From Planctomycetota bacterium (GTDB lineage Bacteria; Planctomycetota; UBA8108): a stretch of 14,766 nt of DNA. The stretch covers positions 1-14,766 of the forward strand of contig JAFGKN010000113.1 of the NCBI GenBank assembly GCA_016928605.1. The letters are read 5' to 3'. The notes under the pieces were generated by a model. That model saw only the letters and a program-made list of their open reading frames with translations, searched no databases and had not been told where the DNA came from. Below, in pieces: positions 1-6,862 of the stretch (its first letter is position 1; every line of letters begins with the position of its first letter). The translations under genes and the position numbers were made by a program.

Positions 1-8
1 ATCAGCCG

Positions 9-34
9 CCTCTCCCTCCACGTGGAGTGAGAGG
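9..34. repeat. 26-bp imperfect palindrome
   Basis: Two 13-nt arms (9-21 and 22-34) are complementary apart from one mismatch (C15 opposite T28), centred on CAC|GTG. It lies in non-coding DNA beyond the 3' end of the flotillin gene. It could form a cruciform or hairpin. No T-tract follows, so it is not a classical terminator. Confidence 0.6.
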
Positions 35-50
35 CCCTGCGACAATCGTA

Positions 51-66
51 CGCTGATGCATCAGCG
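51..66. repeat. 16-bp perfect palindrome
   Basis: CGCTGATGCATCAGCG is its own reverse complement, centred on TGCA. It sits 16 bp after another palindrome and just before the minisatellite. It may be a dyad protein-binding site or part of a repetitive extragenic element; the sequence does not say which. Confidence 0.6.
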
Positions 67-116
67 GCTGCGGCTCGCGGGAGGGGGAGCGGGAGCAGGA
101 GGGGGTCACCGTTGCA

Positions 117-254
117 GCTGCCGTTGCGATTACGGATGCCGTTGCGGCTGCCGTTGCGATTACGGATGCCGCTGCGGATCGCGGCTGCGGATCGCGGCTG
201 TGGATCGCCGCTGCGGTTCGCGGCTGCGGGTCGCCGCTCCGGTTGCGGTTGCGG
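117..254. repeat. Minisatellite: 30-bp and 13-bp tandem repeats
   Basis: Two 30-bp units (117-146 and 147-176) differ at one base. They are followed by five degenerate 13-bp units of the form GATCGCGGCTGCG (177-241) and a related GTTGCGG-rich tail to about 254. The 13-bp period is not a multiple of three, which argues against a protein repeat even though several frames stay open. It looks like slippage- or recombination-prone non-coding DNA. Confidence 0.75.
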
Positions 255-319
255 CCAACGTTGCGCCTGCGGCGGCCGGGGCGGCTGCGGCTGGCGGCGA
301 GAGAGACTCTCCACGGCTG

Positions 320-340
320 CCATCCTCCAGGGGAGGATGG
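320..340. repeat. Perfect 9-bp stem hairpin
   Basis: CCATCCTCC (320-328) pairs exactly with GGAGGATGG (332-340) across a 3-nt loop. It lies about 125 bp past the stop of the leftward flotillin gene and directly beside a longer inverted repeat. It may help end or stabilise the leftward transcript, but neither strand has a T-tract, so intrinsic termination is not supported. Confidence 0.55.
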
Positions 341-342
341 AT

Positions 343-402
343 TCACCACAGAGACGCGGAGCGGAGGGCACTCTTCTCCGTCGCTCCGCGGCTCCGTGGT
401 GA
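343..402. repeat. REP-like inverted repeat (TCACCACAGAG...)
   Basis: The left arm 343-365 (starting TCACCACAGAGACGCGGAG) and right arm 381-402 (ending GGCTCCGTGGTGA) are reverse complements with a few mismatches, around a loop of about 15 nt. The motif resembles the widespread intergenic 'TTCACCACGGAGACACGGAG' palindromes I know from many uncultivated and PVC-type genomes. That family link is from memory. It is 63 bp from the flotillin stop and may act as an mRNA 3'-end structure. Confidence 0.55.
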
Positions 403-465
403 TTTCTTCTTGTCTTCTTCTTCCGAAGGCGTGAGACGCCTGGGGCTGCGGATCGCGCCCGCGGA

Positions 466-2154
466 TCAGCTCTGGTCGGAGGCCTTGCCCTTCGCCTTGC
501 GCCCTTCGGCAGCCTTGGCGGTCTCTTCCGCCGCATCAGGAGCCTTGGGGGCGGAGTCGCCGTCGGGGGGGACCATCCGGCCGAGGAACTGCGGGAGCTG
601 GATGCCGCCCAGGTTCCGCATGATGTCGAACAGCGGCGGCAGAGAGCCGCCGAGGCTCCGCAGGAAGCCGGCCGTGCTGCCCTGTCCGCCGGCGCCGCCG
701 CCGTCCCAGACGGTGATCTTGTCGAACTTGATGTTCGCGAGCGCCTTCGACGACGTCTCGGCGAGGTGGTCGAGATGCTCCAGGACGAGCATCTGGAACG
801 CGCCCTGGACTCCGCCGCAGCCTTCGACGATCTCCTGGAGCCCCTGCGCCTTCTTGGCCAGGATCTCGTACTCTCCGCGAGCCCTCGCCTCGAGCCGCGC
901 GAACTCGGCCTGCGCCTCGCCCTCGGCCTCGATGCGGATGGCCTGCGCGCGGCCCTCGGCCTCGATACGGCGCCGCTCGGCCTCCGCCTCGGCGTCGACG
1001 ATCGTGCGCGCCTTCTGCGCCTTGGCCGGCGCCTCCAGCTCGGCCCTCTGGTCCGCCTCGGTGCGCGCGCCGCGCGCCTGAGCCGCCTTGGCCTGCGCCA
1101 GGTACTGGCGGGCCTCGACCTCGGCCGCCGCCTCGCGCTTCTTCGCCTCGCCGATCAGGTATGCCTCGGCCTCCTTCACCTGGAGCTGCGCGTTCGAGGC
1201 GGCGATCTCAGCCTTCGAGGTGTTCTCGCCGGTGACCGCCTTGGCGTTCGCCTCGGCGATCTGGATGCGCATCGAGCGCTCGGCGTCCTTCACCTGCGAC
1301 TGCGTCTCGAACCGCGCCTCCTGCTCGGCGACCTCGCGCTCCCTCTGGAGAGTGGCGATGCGGATCGCCTTGTCGCGCTCGGCCTCCCGGGTGCCGATCA
1401 CCTGGAGCTTCTCCGCGTTGGCGACGGAGATCTCCTTCTCCCTCAGCGCCTCGGCCACGCCGATCGCGCCGTGCTTCTCCTGCTCGGCCACGTCGATCTC
1501 GGCCTGCTGCACGGCCTCGGAGGCCGCCTTGCGGCCGATGGCCTCGATGTAGCCGGAGTTGTCGGTGATGTCGGTGATGTTGACGTTGATGAGCACGAGG
1601 CCGATCTTGTTGAGCTCCGGCTCGAGCGACGTCTGGATGCTCGCGAGAAACGTGTCGCGGTCCCGGTTGATCTGCTCGATGGGCATGGAGGCGATCACCT
1701 GGCGGAGCTGGCCGAAGATGATGTCGCCCGCCTGCTGCGTGATGTCCCGCGTCGTGAGCCCGAGGAGGCGGACAGCCGCGTTCTGCATGATCTGGCCCGC
1801 GGTCCCGATCGCCACCGTGAAGACGCTGGGGACGTTGACCCGGATGTTCTCGGACGAGAGTGCGCCCTTGAGCGGGATCTCGATCTGGATCGGATCGAGG
1901 GACAGGAAAGCGTAGTTCTGGACCAGGGGGATGACGAAGGCTCCGCCGCCGTGATAGCAGTGGGCCGAGAGGCCCGGCTTGACCTTTCCGTAGACGACCA
2001 GGATCCGGTTCGACGGGCAGCGCTTGTACTGCTTGATCAGCGTCAGGACGATGCCGAACACGACCAGGATGGCGGCGATGATGATCGCCACCAGCCAGAA
2101 GTCGCCTTTGCCGGACCTCGCCGCCATCTCGAGGAGAAACGGTACCTCACCCAT
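466..2154 (-). CDS. Flotillin family protein (SPFH/band 7)
   Basis: A 562-residue scaffold protein of membrane microdomains. The N-terminus has one hydrophobic anchor (about residues 19-40). An SPFH/band 7 domain follows (about 45-210, with IRVNVPSVFTVAIG and the LVLINVNITDI strand). Next is a long Ala/Glu/Arg-rich coiled coil (about 205-470) and the flotillin C-terminal segment NIKFDKITVWDGG. This order matches bacterial FloT/YuaG. The C-terminus has an extra Gly/Pro-rich and charged tail, making it somewhat longer than the roughly 500-residue relatives. The ATG at 2154 has AAGGAG 8 nt upstream and overlaps the upstream NfeD-like gene by 8 bp, so the two are almost certainly translationally coupled. 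In known pairs the NfeD/YuaF partner works with flotillin in envelope-stress and membrane-fluidity functions; that role is inferred here. Confidence 0.93.
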   Translation of the reverse strand: MGEVPFLLEMAARSGKGDFWLVAIIIAAILVVFGIVLTLIKQYKRCPSNRILVVYGKVKPGLSAHCYHGGGAFVIPLVQNYAFLSLDPIQIEIPLKGALSSENIRVNVPSVFTVAIGTAGQIMQNAAVRLLGLTTRDITQQAGDIIFGQLRQVIASMPIEQINRDRDTFLASIQTSLEPELNKIGLVLINVNITDITDNSGYIEAIGRKAASEAVQQAEIDVAEQEKHGAIGVAEALREKEISVANAEKLQVIGTREAERDKAIRIATLQREREVAEQEARFETQSQVKDAERSMRIQIAEANAKAVTGENTSKAEIAASNAQLQVKEAEAYLIGEAKKREAAAEVEARQYLAQAKAAQARGARTEADQRAELEAPAKAQKARTIVDAEAEAERRRIEAEGRAQAIRIEAEGEAQAEFARLEARARGEYEILAKKAQGLQEIVEGCGGVQGAFQMLVLEHLDHLAETSSKALANIKFDKITVWDGGGAGGQGSTAGFLRSLGGSLPPLFDIMRNLGGIQLPQFLGRMVPPDGDSAPKAPDAAEETAKAAEGRKAKGKASDQS

Positions 2155-2782
2155 TCGCAGTCTCCTTGTTCTCTTCCACGGGGACCACCGTCACCGTATC
2201 TGAACCCACGAGTCCCACCACGCGGATCGGAGTCCCCGTGGCGAGCCCTTCGCCTTGACTGAGGGCGGCCACCTCCACCGTGCGGTCCTGCACGCTGACG
2301 GTGACCTTGCCCCGCCCTTCCCCCTTGGGGGGGACTCTCAGATAGACCTTCCCCGTCGCTCCCACCGCGTTCTTCAGGTTGACGTTGCCCTGAGACTGGA
2401 GCCTGCGCAGGAGCATCCAGAGGTAGGCCACGAGGTAGAAGGCGACGCACCCCGAGATGCCGGCCAGCACGAGCTGGCCGACGACGCCGAAGTCGTAGGA
2501 CTCGCCGAGGAGCCCGCCGAGACCGAAGAACGTGAAGAACGCGTTCAATGTCTTGAACGAGATGACGGTGAACGAGCTCGTGGCTGCCTCGCCGCTCGCG
2601 CCCTCGCCGGCGTCGACGACGTAGCCGCCGGAGACGTCATCTGAGATCTCATCGGGCAGGTCGGCGGCCCCCACGTCCAGATCGGCATCGCCGCCGCTGT
2701 CCAACCCGATCACGAGGAGCAAGATCTGGATGACCAGGATCGTTCCTCCTGCCACCGCGCAGATCAAAAAGACGAGATGCAT
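2147..2782 (-). CDS. NfeD/YuaF-like membrane protein
   Basis: A 211-residue protein with one N-terminal membrane segment (about residues 4-26), an acidic extracytoplasmic loop (about 30-68, rich in Asp, Glu and Gly), and two more membrane segments (about 72-92 and 100-124). It ends in a soluble beta-rich domain (about 135-200, including AVGATGKVYLRVPP and GTPIRVVGLVGSDTVTVVPV) typical of the OB-fold NfeD C-terminal domain. The ATG at 2782 has an excellent Shine-Dalgarno sequence (GGAGGT, 6 nt away). It is first in a two-gene operon with the flotillin gene, the classic NfeD-flotillin arrangement. The family is thought to support flotillin assembly or membrane-microdomain function. The short form without a ClpP-like protease domain fits the YuaF type. 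Confidence 0.85.
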   Translation of the reverse strand: MHLVFLICAVAGGTILVIQILLLVIGLDSGGDADLDVGAADLPDEISDDVSGGYVVDAGEGASGEAATSSFTVISFKTLNAFFTFFGLGGLLGESYDFGVVGQLVLAGISGCVAFYLVAYLWMLLRRLQSQGNVNLKNAVGATGKVYLRVPPKGEGRGKVTVSVQDRTVEVAALSQGEGLATGTPIRVVGLVGSDTVTVVPVEENKETANG

Positions 2783-3363
2783 GGCTGACCTCCATCCGCC
2801 AGACCTTGGAGAGCGGGCAGCGATCTCCCGCCGATGAGTAGTCGTGCCCTCCGCGCCGCCGTTTCAGCCGATCGCGCCCGCCCCCTCCCGGGCGCCGTCC
2901 GCAGCGCCCAGGGGAGGCAGCAGTCCCGCTGCCGGCCTGCCCTTCGAGGCTTCTGCGGCAGGCTCGAGTTCGGGTCTTCCACGCTGGCAGCGGCCGCCAT
3001 TCTATACCAGGAAGATATTGCCGGCAATCGAGGGGCCCCCGTTTCCGCGCGCGCGGAGCCCGCTGCGGTCGGCATCGCGGCCCGCCGCGGGCGGAATCTC
3101 GTCATCGGCCGGAAGGCTGCAGACAGTCACCATTCGCGGCCCTTTCCGGAGCGCTGTCTCCCTGCCGGCGAGAGCCGACGCTTCCGACCATGGCATTCCG
3201 CGTGCTTCTTGCGCGCGATGCCCTCGCGCCGCTATCCTGGTGCGGGATCCGGAGCTCATGGATCCCTGCGGCCGACCGGATCGCGAGCGACCGGTGCCGC
3301 GAGCAGAACCCAGAGGATGTCTCGCCGGAGCCTTCCCGCGCTCCGGCGGAGGGAGGATCGAAG
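2783..3363. other. Intergenic region between divergent genes
   Basis: 581 bp between the leftward NfeD-flotillin operon and the rightward TIM-barrel gene. Several frames stay open because of the high GC content, but none has a convincing start plus family motifs. A good minus-strand promoter candidate is at 2999-3027. A weaker plus-strand candidate is TTGCGC (3209-3214), an 18-bp gap, then TATCCT (3233-3238), which would give a leader of about 120 nt for the gene at 3364. I see no RNA gene or riboswitch. Confidence 0.5.
2999..3027 (-). promoter_or_regulatory. Candidate sigma70 promoter of nfeD-flotillin operon
   Basis: Read on the minus strand: TTGCCG, a 17-bp spacer, then TAGAAT. This is close to the TTGACA/TATAAT consensus and stands out as AT-rich in a GC-rich region. 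Transcription would start near 2992 and leave a leader of about 210 nt before the ATG at 2782. Host sigma-factor preferences are unknown. Confidence 0.35.
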
Positions 3364-4293
3364 ATGGGATCGACGACCGAGCAGCGCTTGATCAGCCGCC
3401 GCGGACTTCTCCAGGCCGGCCTGCGAGGAGCCTCGGCCCTCCTCCTCGCCCCCGCTGCCTTGCAAGCCGGTGAGGATCGCCCGCGCCCCGCCGGCGAGCC
3501 GTGGCGCATGAGGCTCTCGACCTCATCCATCCATTTCATGGGTCTGCCGATCGAGAAGGCCTGCGAGCGGATCGCGGCCCTCGGCTTCGAGGCGATCGAC
3601 ATCTGGTCGGCGCACGATGGCTGCCCCCACCTGGACGATGTCCTCAAGCGGCTCGGGCCCGAGGGGCTGAAGGAAGTTCTCTCTAAGAACCGCCTCAAGC
3701 TCTACGCCTTCTCGGTGTACCAGGGCGGCTACGCGCGCTACGCCGAGCTGCTGGGAAAGGCCGGGGGAGGCGTGGCCGTGCAGGGCAGCGCGGCCCCCTG
3801 CGAGCCCTCCGAGCTCTCAGCGAGGATGCGCGCCTTCCTGGAGGGCCTGAAGCCTCTCGAGGAGCTCGCCGAGAAGCACGACTCCTACCTCGCGATCGAG
3901 AACCACGGGAGCGCGCTCCTCGACTCGCTCGACTCCTTCAAGGCCTTCGTCGACCTCAACCGCTCCAGGCGGATCGGCATCGCGCTCGCGCCCTACCACG
4001 TGCAGGCGAGGAAGGAGTCCGTCGAGAAGGCGATCGAGATCAGCGGCCGCCAGCTCCTCTTCTTCTACGCCTGGCAGAAGGAGCCGGGAAAGAACCAGCT
4101 CCCCGGCCACGGCCCCGCCGACTTCAAGCCCTGGCTGGCGGCCCTGGCGAAGGCGCGCTACCGCTGGTACGTCAACCCCTTCATGCACGGCCACCCTCCG
4201 GCCGAGGAGATGGCCGAGGCGCTTGCGGCCTCGCGGGACTACCTCCGCAAGTCCTGGGAGGAGGTCACCAGCCGCGCGCCTGCGGCAGGGTGA
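3364..4293 (+). CDS. Tat-exported TIM-barrel (xylose isomerase-like) protein
   Basis: A 309-residue protein. The twin-arginine signal is SRRGLLQ (residues 11-17), with a hydrophobic stretch to about 34 and a likely cleavage after ALQA. A sugar phosphate isomerase/epimerase (AP endonuclease 2-type) TIM barrel follows: LSTSSIHFMGLPIEKACERIAALGFEAIDIW, written here only as the fold signature around residues 51-81. LAIENHG places the usual first metal-binding Glu at residue 179, and PYH places His at 212. The usual Asp (ALAPYH here) and the final-strand Glu (YVNPF here) are not apparent, so the metal site may be altered or non-catalytic. The ATG at 3364 is chosen for its GGAGGGAGG-type RBS and because the Tat motif falls at the right distance; an upstream in-frame ATG at 3190 has neither. 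It overlaps the convergent gene by 29 bp. Substrate unknown. Confidence 0.8.
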   Translation: MGSTTEQRLISRRGLLQAGLRGASALLLAPAALQAGEDRPRPAGEPWRMRLSTSSIHFMGLPIEKACERIAALGFEAIDIWSAHDGCPHLDDVLKRLGPEGLKEVLSKNRLKLYAFSVYQGGYARYAELLGKAGGGVAVQGSAAPCEPSELSARMRAFLEGLKPLEELAEKHDSYLAIENHGSALLDSLDSFKAFVDLNRSRRIGIALAPYHVQARKESVEKAIEISGRQLLFFYAWQKEPGKNQLPGHGPADFKPWLAALAKARYRWYVNPFMHGHPPAEEMAEALAASRDYLRKSWEEVTSRAPAAG

Positions 4294-5662
4294 GGATGAC
4301 CGACCCGCCCTTGAAGATCGTCACCTCCCCCGTCGACTGCGAGAGGGTGACGGTCACGCACTTGACCGCCTTCGTGATGCCGCAGGCGGCTCTGTGGCGG
4401 CTGCCGTAGCCGCCGGGCAGGTCCACATCCTCCCCCACCTTCAGGAACGTGCCCGCGGAGTGGACGACGCCGTCGCCGCGGACGACGAACGCGCCGTCGA
4501 TTCCGGCGAACTCCTTGATCGTCTCGGCGAGCGTCGGATCGAGGATGTTGCGCTCCTCCTCCGGATAGCCGCGGAACGGGTTGATGACCATCTGCTGGGT
4601 GAACGGCGCGAGCTTCTCCTGGTCGCCGATGATGACGAACAGCGTGCCGACGGGGATGCCCTCGCGCCCCTCGGCCGCGAGCTCGGTCGCGAGCGAGATG
4701 ACGCGCTCCAGGACCTCGGGCGAGATCCCCGGAGCGACAGCCCCCGAGGGCGTCACGAACCGTCCGATCTGACGGCCGATCTCGACGATCGTCATCGTGT
4801 CGAGGCCGGGCCCGTCGTTTCCCGACAGGAACGCCACGATGTCCCCCCTCTGGATGAGCCCGTGCGTGAGCGCCATGAGGGCGGAGAGCTTGACGCTGGC
4901 GGCACGGCTCACGGCCATGCGAGGCAGCAGCAAGACCCTGTTCACGACCTTCTCGGCCTCCTCCGCCAGCTGCCGCGAGGCGGTCGTCACGATGAAGCTG
5001 GCGCGCTGCGGGATGCGCTTGAGGATCTCGAGCTCCTCGCGGGTCTCGATGTTGACGAGGATCGAGGAGACGCCCGTCTCCCGCGCGATCTTCTTGGCGT
5101 AGCTCAGCAGGAGCTGGGTGAGCGGCCTGGCCTTCCCCCGCAGCCGGTCGGACCGCCGGCTGTCGAGGAGCCGGATGACTGCAGCGGCGTCCGCGGCGTG
5201 GAGGATCTGATCCTTCAGCTCGGGGTTGATCAGCAGACGGGCGATGGTCCCGAGGAGGTGGACGTGCTCGGACTGGAGGTTCTCGTTGCCGACGACGAGG
5301 ACCGCCAGCACGACGGGCTCGTCGGTATCGATGCCGTAGGGAAGACCCTGAGGGTTGCGCGCGATGGCGAGGAAGATGCCCTCCACACAGTCGACGCGGG
5401 CGTGAGGAATCGCGACGCCGCTGCCCACGTAGGTGTTGACGGCAGCCTCCCGCTCCTCGATGCCGCGAAGGATCTTCTGGACGACGTCCTCCCCCGCGCC
5501 GGGCACGACGACCTTCGCGAGCGCTCGGAGGAGATCCTCCTTGGATCCGGCGGTGAGATCGAGGACCGCCTCGGGGCGGATGTACTGCGAGAGCTTCACG
5601 TCGGGCGCCGCCAGCTTCAGCCCCGTCGTCGGCGTGGACCTCTCCCGGGAAGGGCGGGTCAT
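4265..5662 (-). CDS. PTS EIIA-DacZ-like diadenylate cyclase fusion
   Basis: A 465-residue predicted c-di-AMP synthase with a regulatory front end. Residues about 25-165 form a PTS fructose/nitrogen-type EIIA domain with the phosphorylatable His87 in SGVAIPHAR. Residues about 180-305 resemble the pyruvate kinase C-terminal alpha/beta domain (SILVNIETREELEILKR; SGNDGPGLDTM). Residues about 315-460 are a DAC domain with PVGTLFVIIGD, the catalytic DGA motif (389-391) and the RHR motif (422-424), then a SxSTGEV strand. The PK_C-like plus DAC pairing is the archaeal DacZ/CdaZ type; EIIA is the added part. DAC enzymes condense two ATP to c-di-AMP. The ATG at 5662 has GGAGG 8 nt upstream. It lies 83 bp after an isomerase gene on the same strand, probably in one operon. 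PTS-controlled c-di-AMP synthesis is inference; no EI, HPr or EIIB gene is present here. Confidence 0.9.
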   Translation of the reverse strand: MTRPSRERSTPTTGLKLAAPDVKLSQYIRPEAVLDLTAGSKEDLLRALAKVVVPGAGEDVVQKILRGIEEREAAVNTYVGSGVAIPHARVDCVEGIFLAIARNPQGLPYGIDTDEPVVLAVLVVGNENLQSEHVHLLGTIARLLINPELKDQILHAADAAAVIRLLDSRRSDRLRGKARPLTQLLLSYAKKIARETGVSSILVNIETREELEILKRIPQRASFIVTTASRQLAEEAEKVVNRVLLLPRMAVSRAASVKLSALMALTHGLIQRGDIVAFLSGNDGPGLDTMTIVEIGRQIGRFVTPSGAVAPGISPEVLERVISLATELAAEGREGIPVGTLFVIIGDQEKLAPFTQQMVINPFRGYPEEERNILDPTLAETIKEFAGIDGAFVVRGDGVVHSAGTFLKVGEDVDLPGGYGSRHRAACGITKAVKCVTVTLSQSTGEVTIFKGGSVILTLPQARGW

Positions 5663-5744
5663 CGCGATCCTCCTCCAGGCCGCGCCGCCCGCGCCGGCGC
5701 ACGATCATCTCGGCCGCCGGCGCAGACCGCTCGCGGCGACTCCA

Positions 5745-6584
5745 TCATCCGGCCTGCGTCAGCCTGCGCAGCAGATCGATGCCCCCGCGGATGTCGGCCA
5801 CCCGCTGGCGCTGATCGCCGACCTCCCGCTCCACGACCAGCGGACCGCGGTAGCCGACATCTTCGAGAACCCGCACGAAGGCCTCGATGTTCACGTCGCC
5901 CTCTCCGAGGGGGACCTCCTCGCCCCACTCGCCGGGCGACTTCGGCGGATGCGCATCCTTGACGTGCACGTGCACGATGTCCGGTCCCAGCACGCGGACG
6001 GCGTCGATGGGATGGCCCATGTCGTAGAGGATCATGTTCGCCGGATCGAAGTTGACCTTGAGATTCGGCTCCGAGAGGTCCTGCAGCGTCCGCTTGAGGA
6101 GAGCCGCCGTCTCCTGGCCCGTCTCCATCGCGAAGATCACGCCGTGGCGCGCCGCCGAGCGGGCGACGTCGCGGATGCACTCGAGGAAGCTCTCGCGCTC
6201 GGGGCTCTCGGGCTCGGGGATGAACCCCGCGTGGCTGCAGAGGATCTCGAGGCCCAGCTCGGCCGTCTGGCGCGCGGCCTGCTCGAAGATCTTCTGGCGC
6301 GCCTGGCGCACGGCCGGATCCCCGAAGCCTCCCGTCTTGCGGATCGTGAGGGGACTTGTGTAGTCCTCGCCGGGAAATCCGATCATCGCGGCGGTCAGCT
6401 CGAGCGGCGAGTCCAGCAGCGCGCGGATGAGATCGGCGCCCTCCTTCCACGTCCCGTGGGTCGGATCGCCGAGCCCGATCTGCACCACGCCGGCCCCCAC
6501 CTCCTCCGCCAGCCGCATCAGCTCCGGTACGCTGGTCGCTTGCAGAGACCAGCTGCAAACTCCGAGATCCGGCGTCCACGCCAT
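5745..6584 (-). CDS. Sugar phosphate isomerase/epimerase (TIM barrel)
   Basis: A 279-residue cytoplasmic protein without a signal peptide, of the AP endonuclease 2/xylose isomerase-like TIM-barrel family. It starts LGVCSWSLQATSVPELM, as is common for these enzymes. Probable metal ligands follow in order: Glu in FAMETGQ, Asp in NFDPANM, His in HVHVKDAH and Glu in VVEREV, so the active site looks intact. Such enzymes interconvert keto and aldo sugars, sugar acids or inosose derivatives; the substrate cannot be told from sequence. The ATG at 6584 has GGAGGT 8 nt upstream. The next gene downstream is the EIIA-DAC fusion. The gene is divergent from the Gfo/Idh/MocA oxidoreductase gene at 6863, a frequent partner of this family. 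Confidence 0.85.
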   Translation of the reverse strand: MAWTPDLGVCSWSLQATSVPELMRLAEEVGAGVVQIGLGDPTHGTWKEGADLIRALLDSPLELTAAMIGFPGEDYTSPLTIRKTGGFGDPAVRQARQKIFEQAARQTAELGLEILCSHAGFIPEPESPERESFLECIRDVARSAARHGVIFAMETGQETAALLKRTLQDLSEPNLKVNFDPANMILYDMGHPIDAVRVLGPDIVHVHVKDAHPPKSPGEWGEEVPLGEGDVNIEAFVRVLEDVGYRGPLVVEREVGDQRQRVADIRGGIDLLRRLTQAG

Positions 6585-6756
6585 GATGTCTACCTCCCCT
6601 CGGCCGCGATGCGAGCACCGCGGTGACAGGCTTTCCCGCCGGCCGGCGGCCGCCCCGGCGGCGGACCGAAAGACCTGGCCGGCTCGTCCATCCCGGCCCG
6701 AGGCCCGGGAAACGGATCATCCGCTCATCTTGCGAAGGACAGTCCTCGTCGAAGGG

Positions 6757-6785
6757 TTGCGCGCATCGACGAGCTGGCCGACAAT
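6757..6785 (+). promoter_or_regulatory. Candidate promoter of the oxidoreductase gene
   Basis: TTGCGC, a 17-bp spacer, then GACAAT, ending about 78 bp before the ATG at 6863. It lies in the 278-bp gap (6585-6862) between the divergent isomerase and oxidoreductase genes, which holds no other gene or RNA that I can see. Moderate match to a sigma70 consensus only. Confidence 0.3.
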
Positions 6786-6862
6786 GCTCGCAGCTCATTT
6801 TGACGGGGCGCTAGAGCCCGTCAAGCCCCAAGACTCCGAGGACGGCCGGGAGGCGAGAATCG

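Noticed and set aside
117..254. CRISPR array
   Set aside because: The repeats are contiguous without unique spacers, and the units are only 13 or 30 bp and degenerate; no cas genes are near.
2..349. Minus-strand open frame of 115 codons across the minisatellite
   Set aside because: It consists of repeat DNA with a 13-bp period, is rich in Arg/Ala/Ser-Arg low complexity, and has no motif or convincing RBS.
766..2262. Plus-strand open frame of 498 codons opposite the flotillin gene
   Set aside because: It is antisense to a clearly coding coiled-coil gene with biased codons. The product is Leu/Arg/Asp-rich with no family features.
4223..5962. Plus-strand open frame of 579 codons opposite the EIIA-DAC gene
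   Set aside because: It mirrors a gene with intact catalytic motifs and gives an Arg/Asp/Leu-rich sequence without domains, a high-GC artefact.
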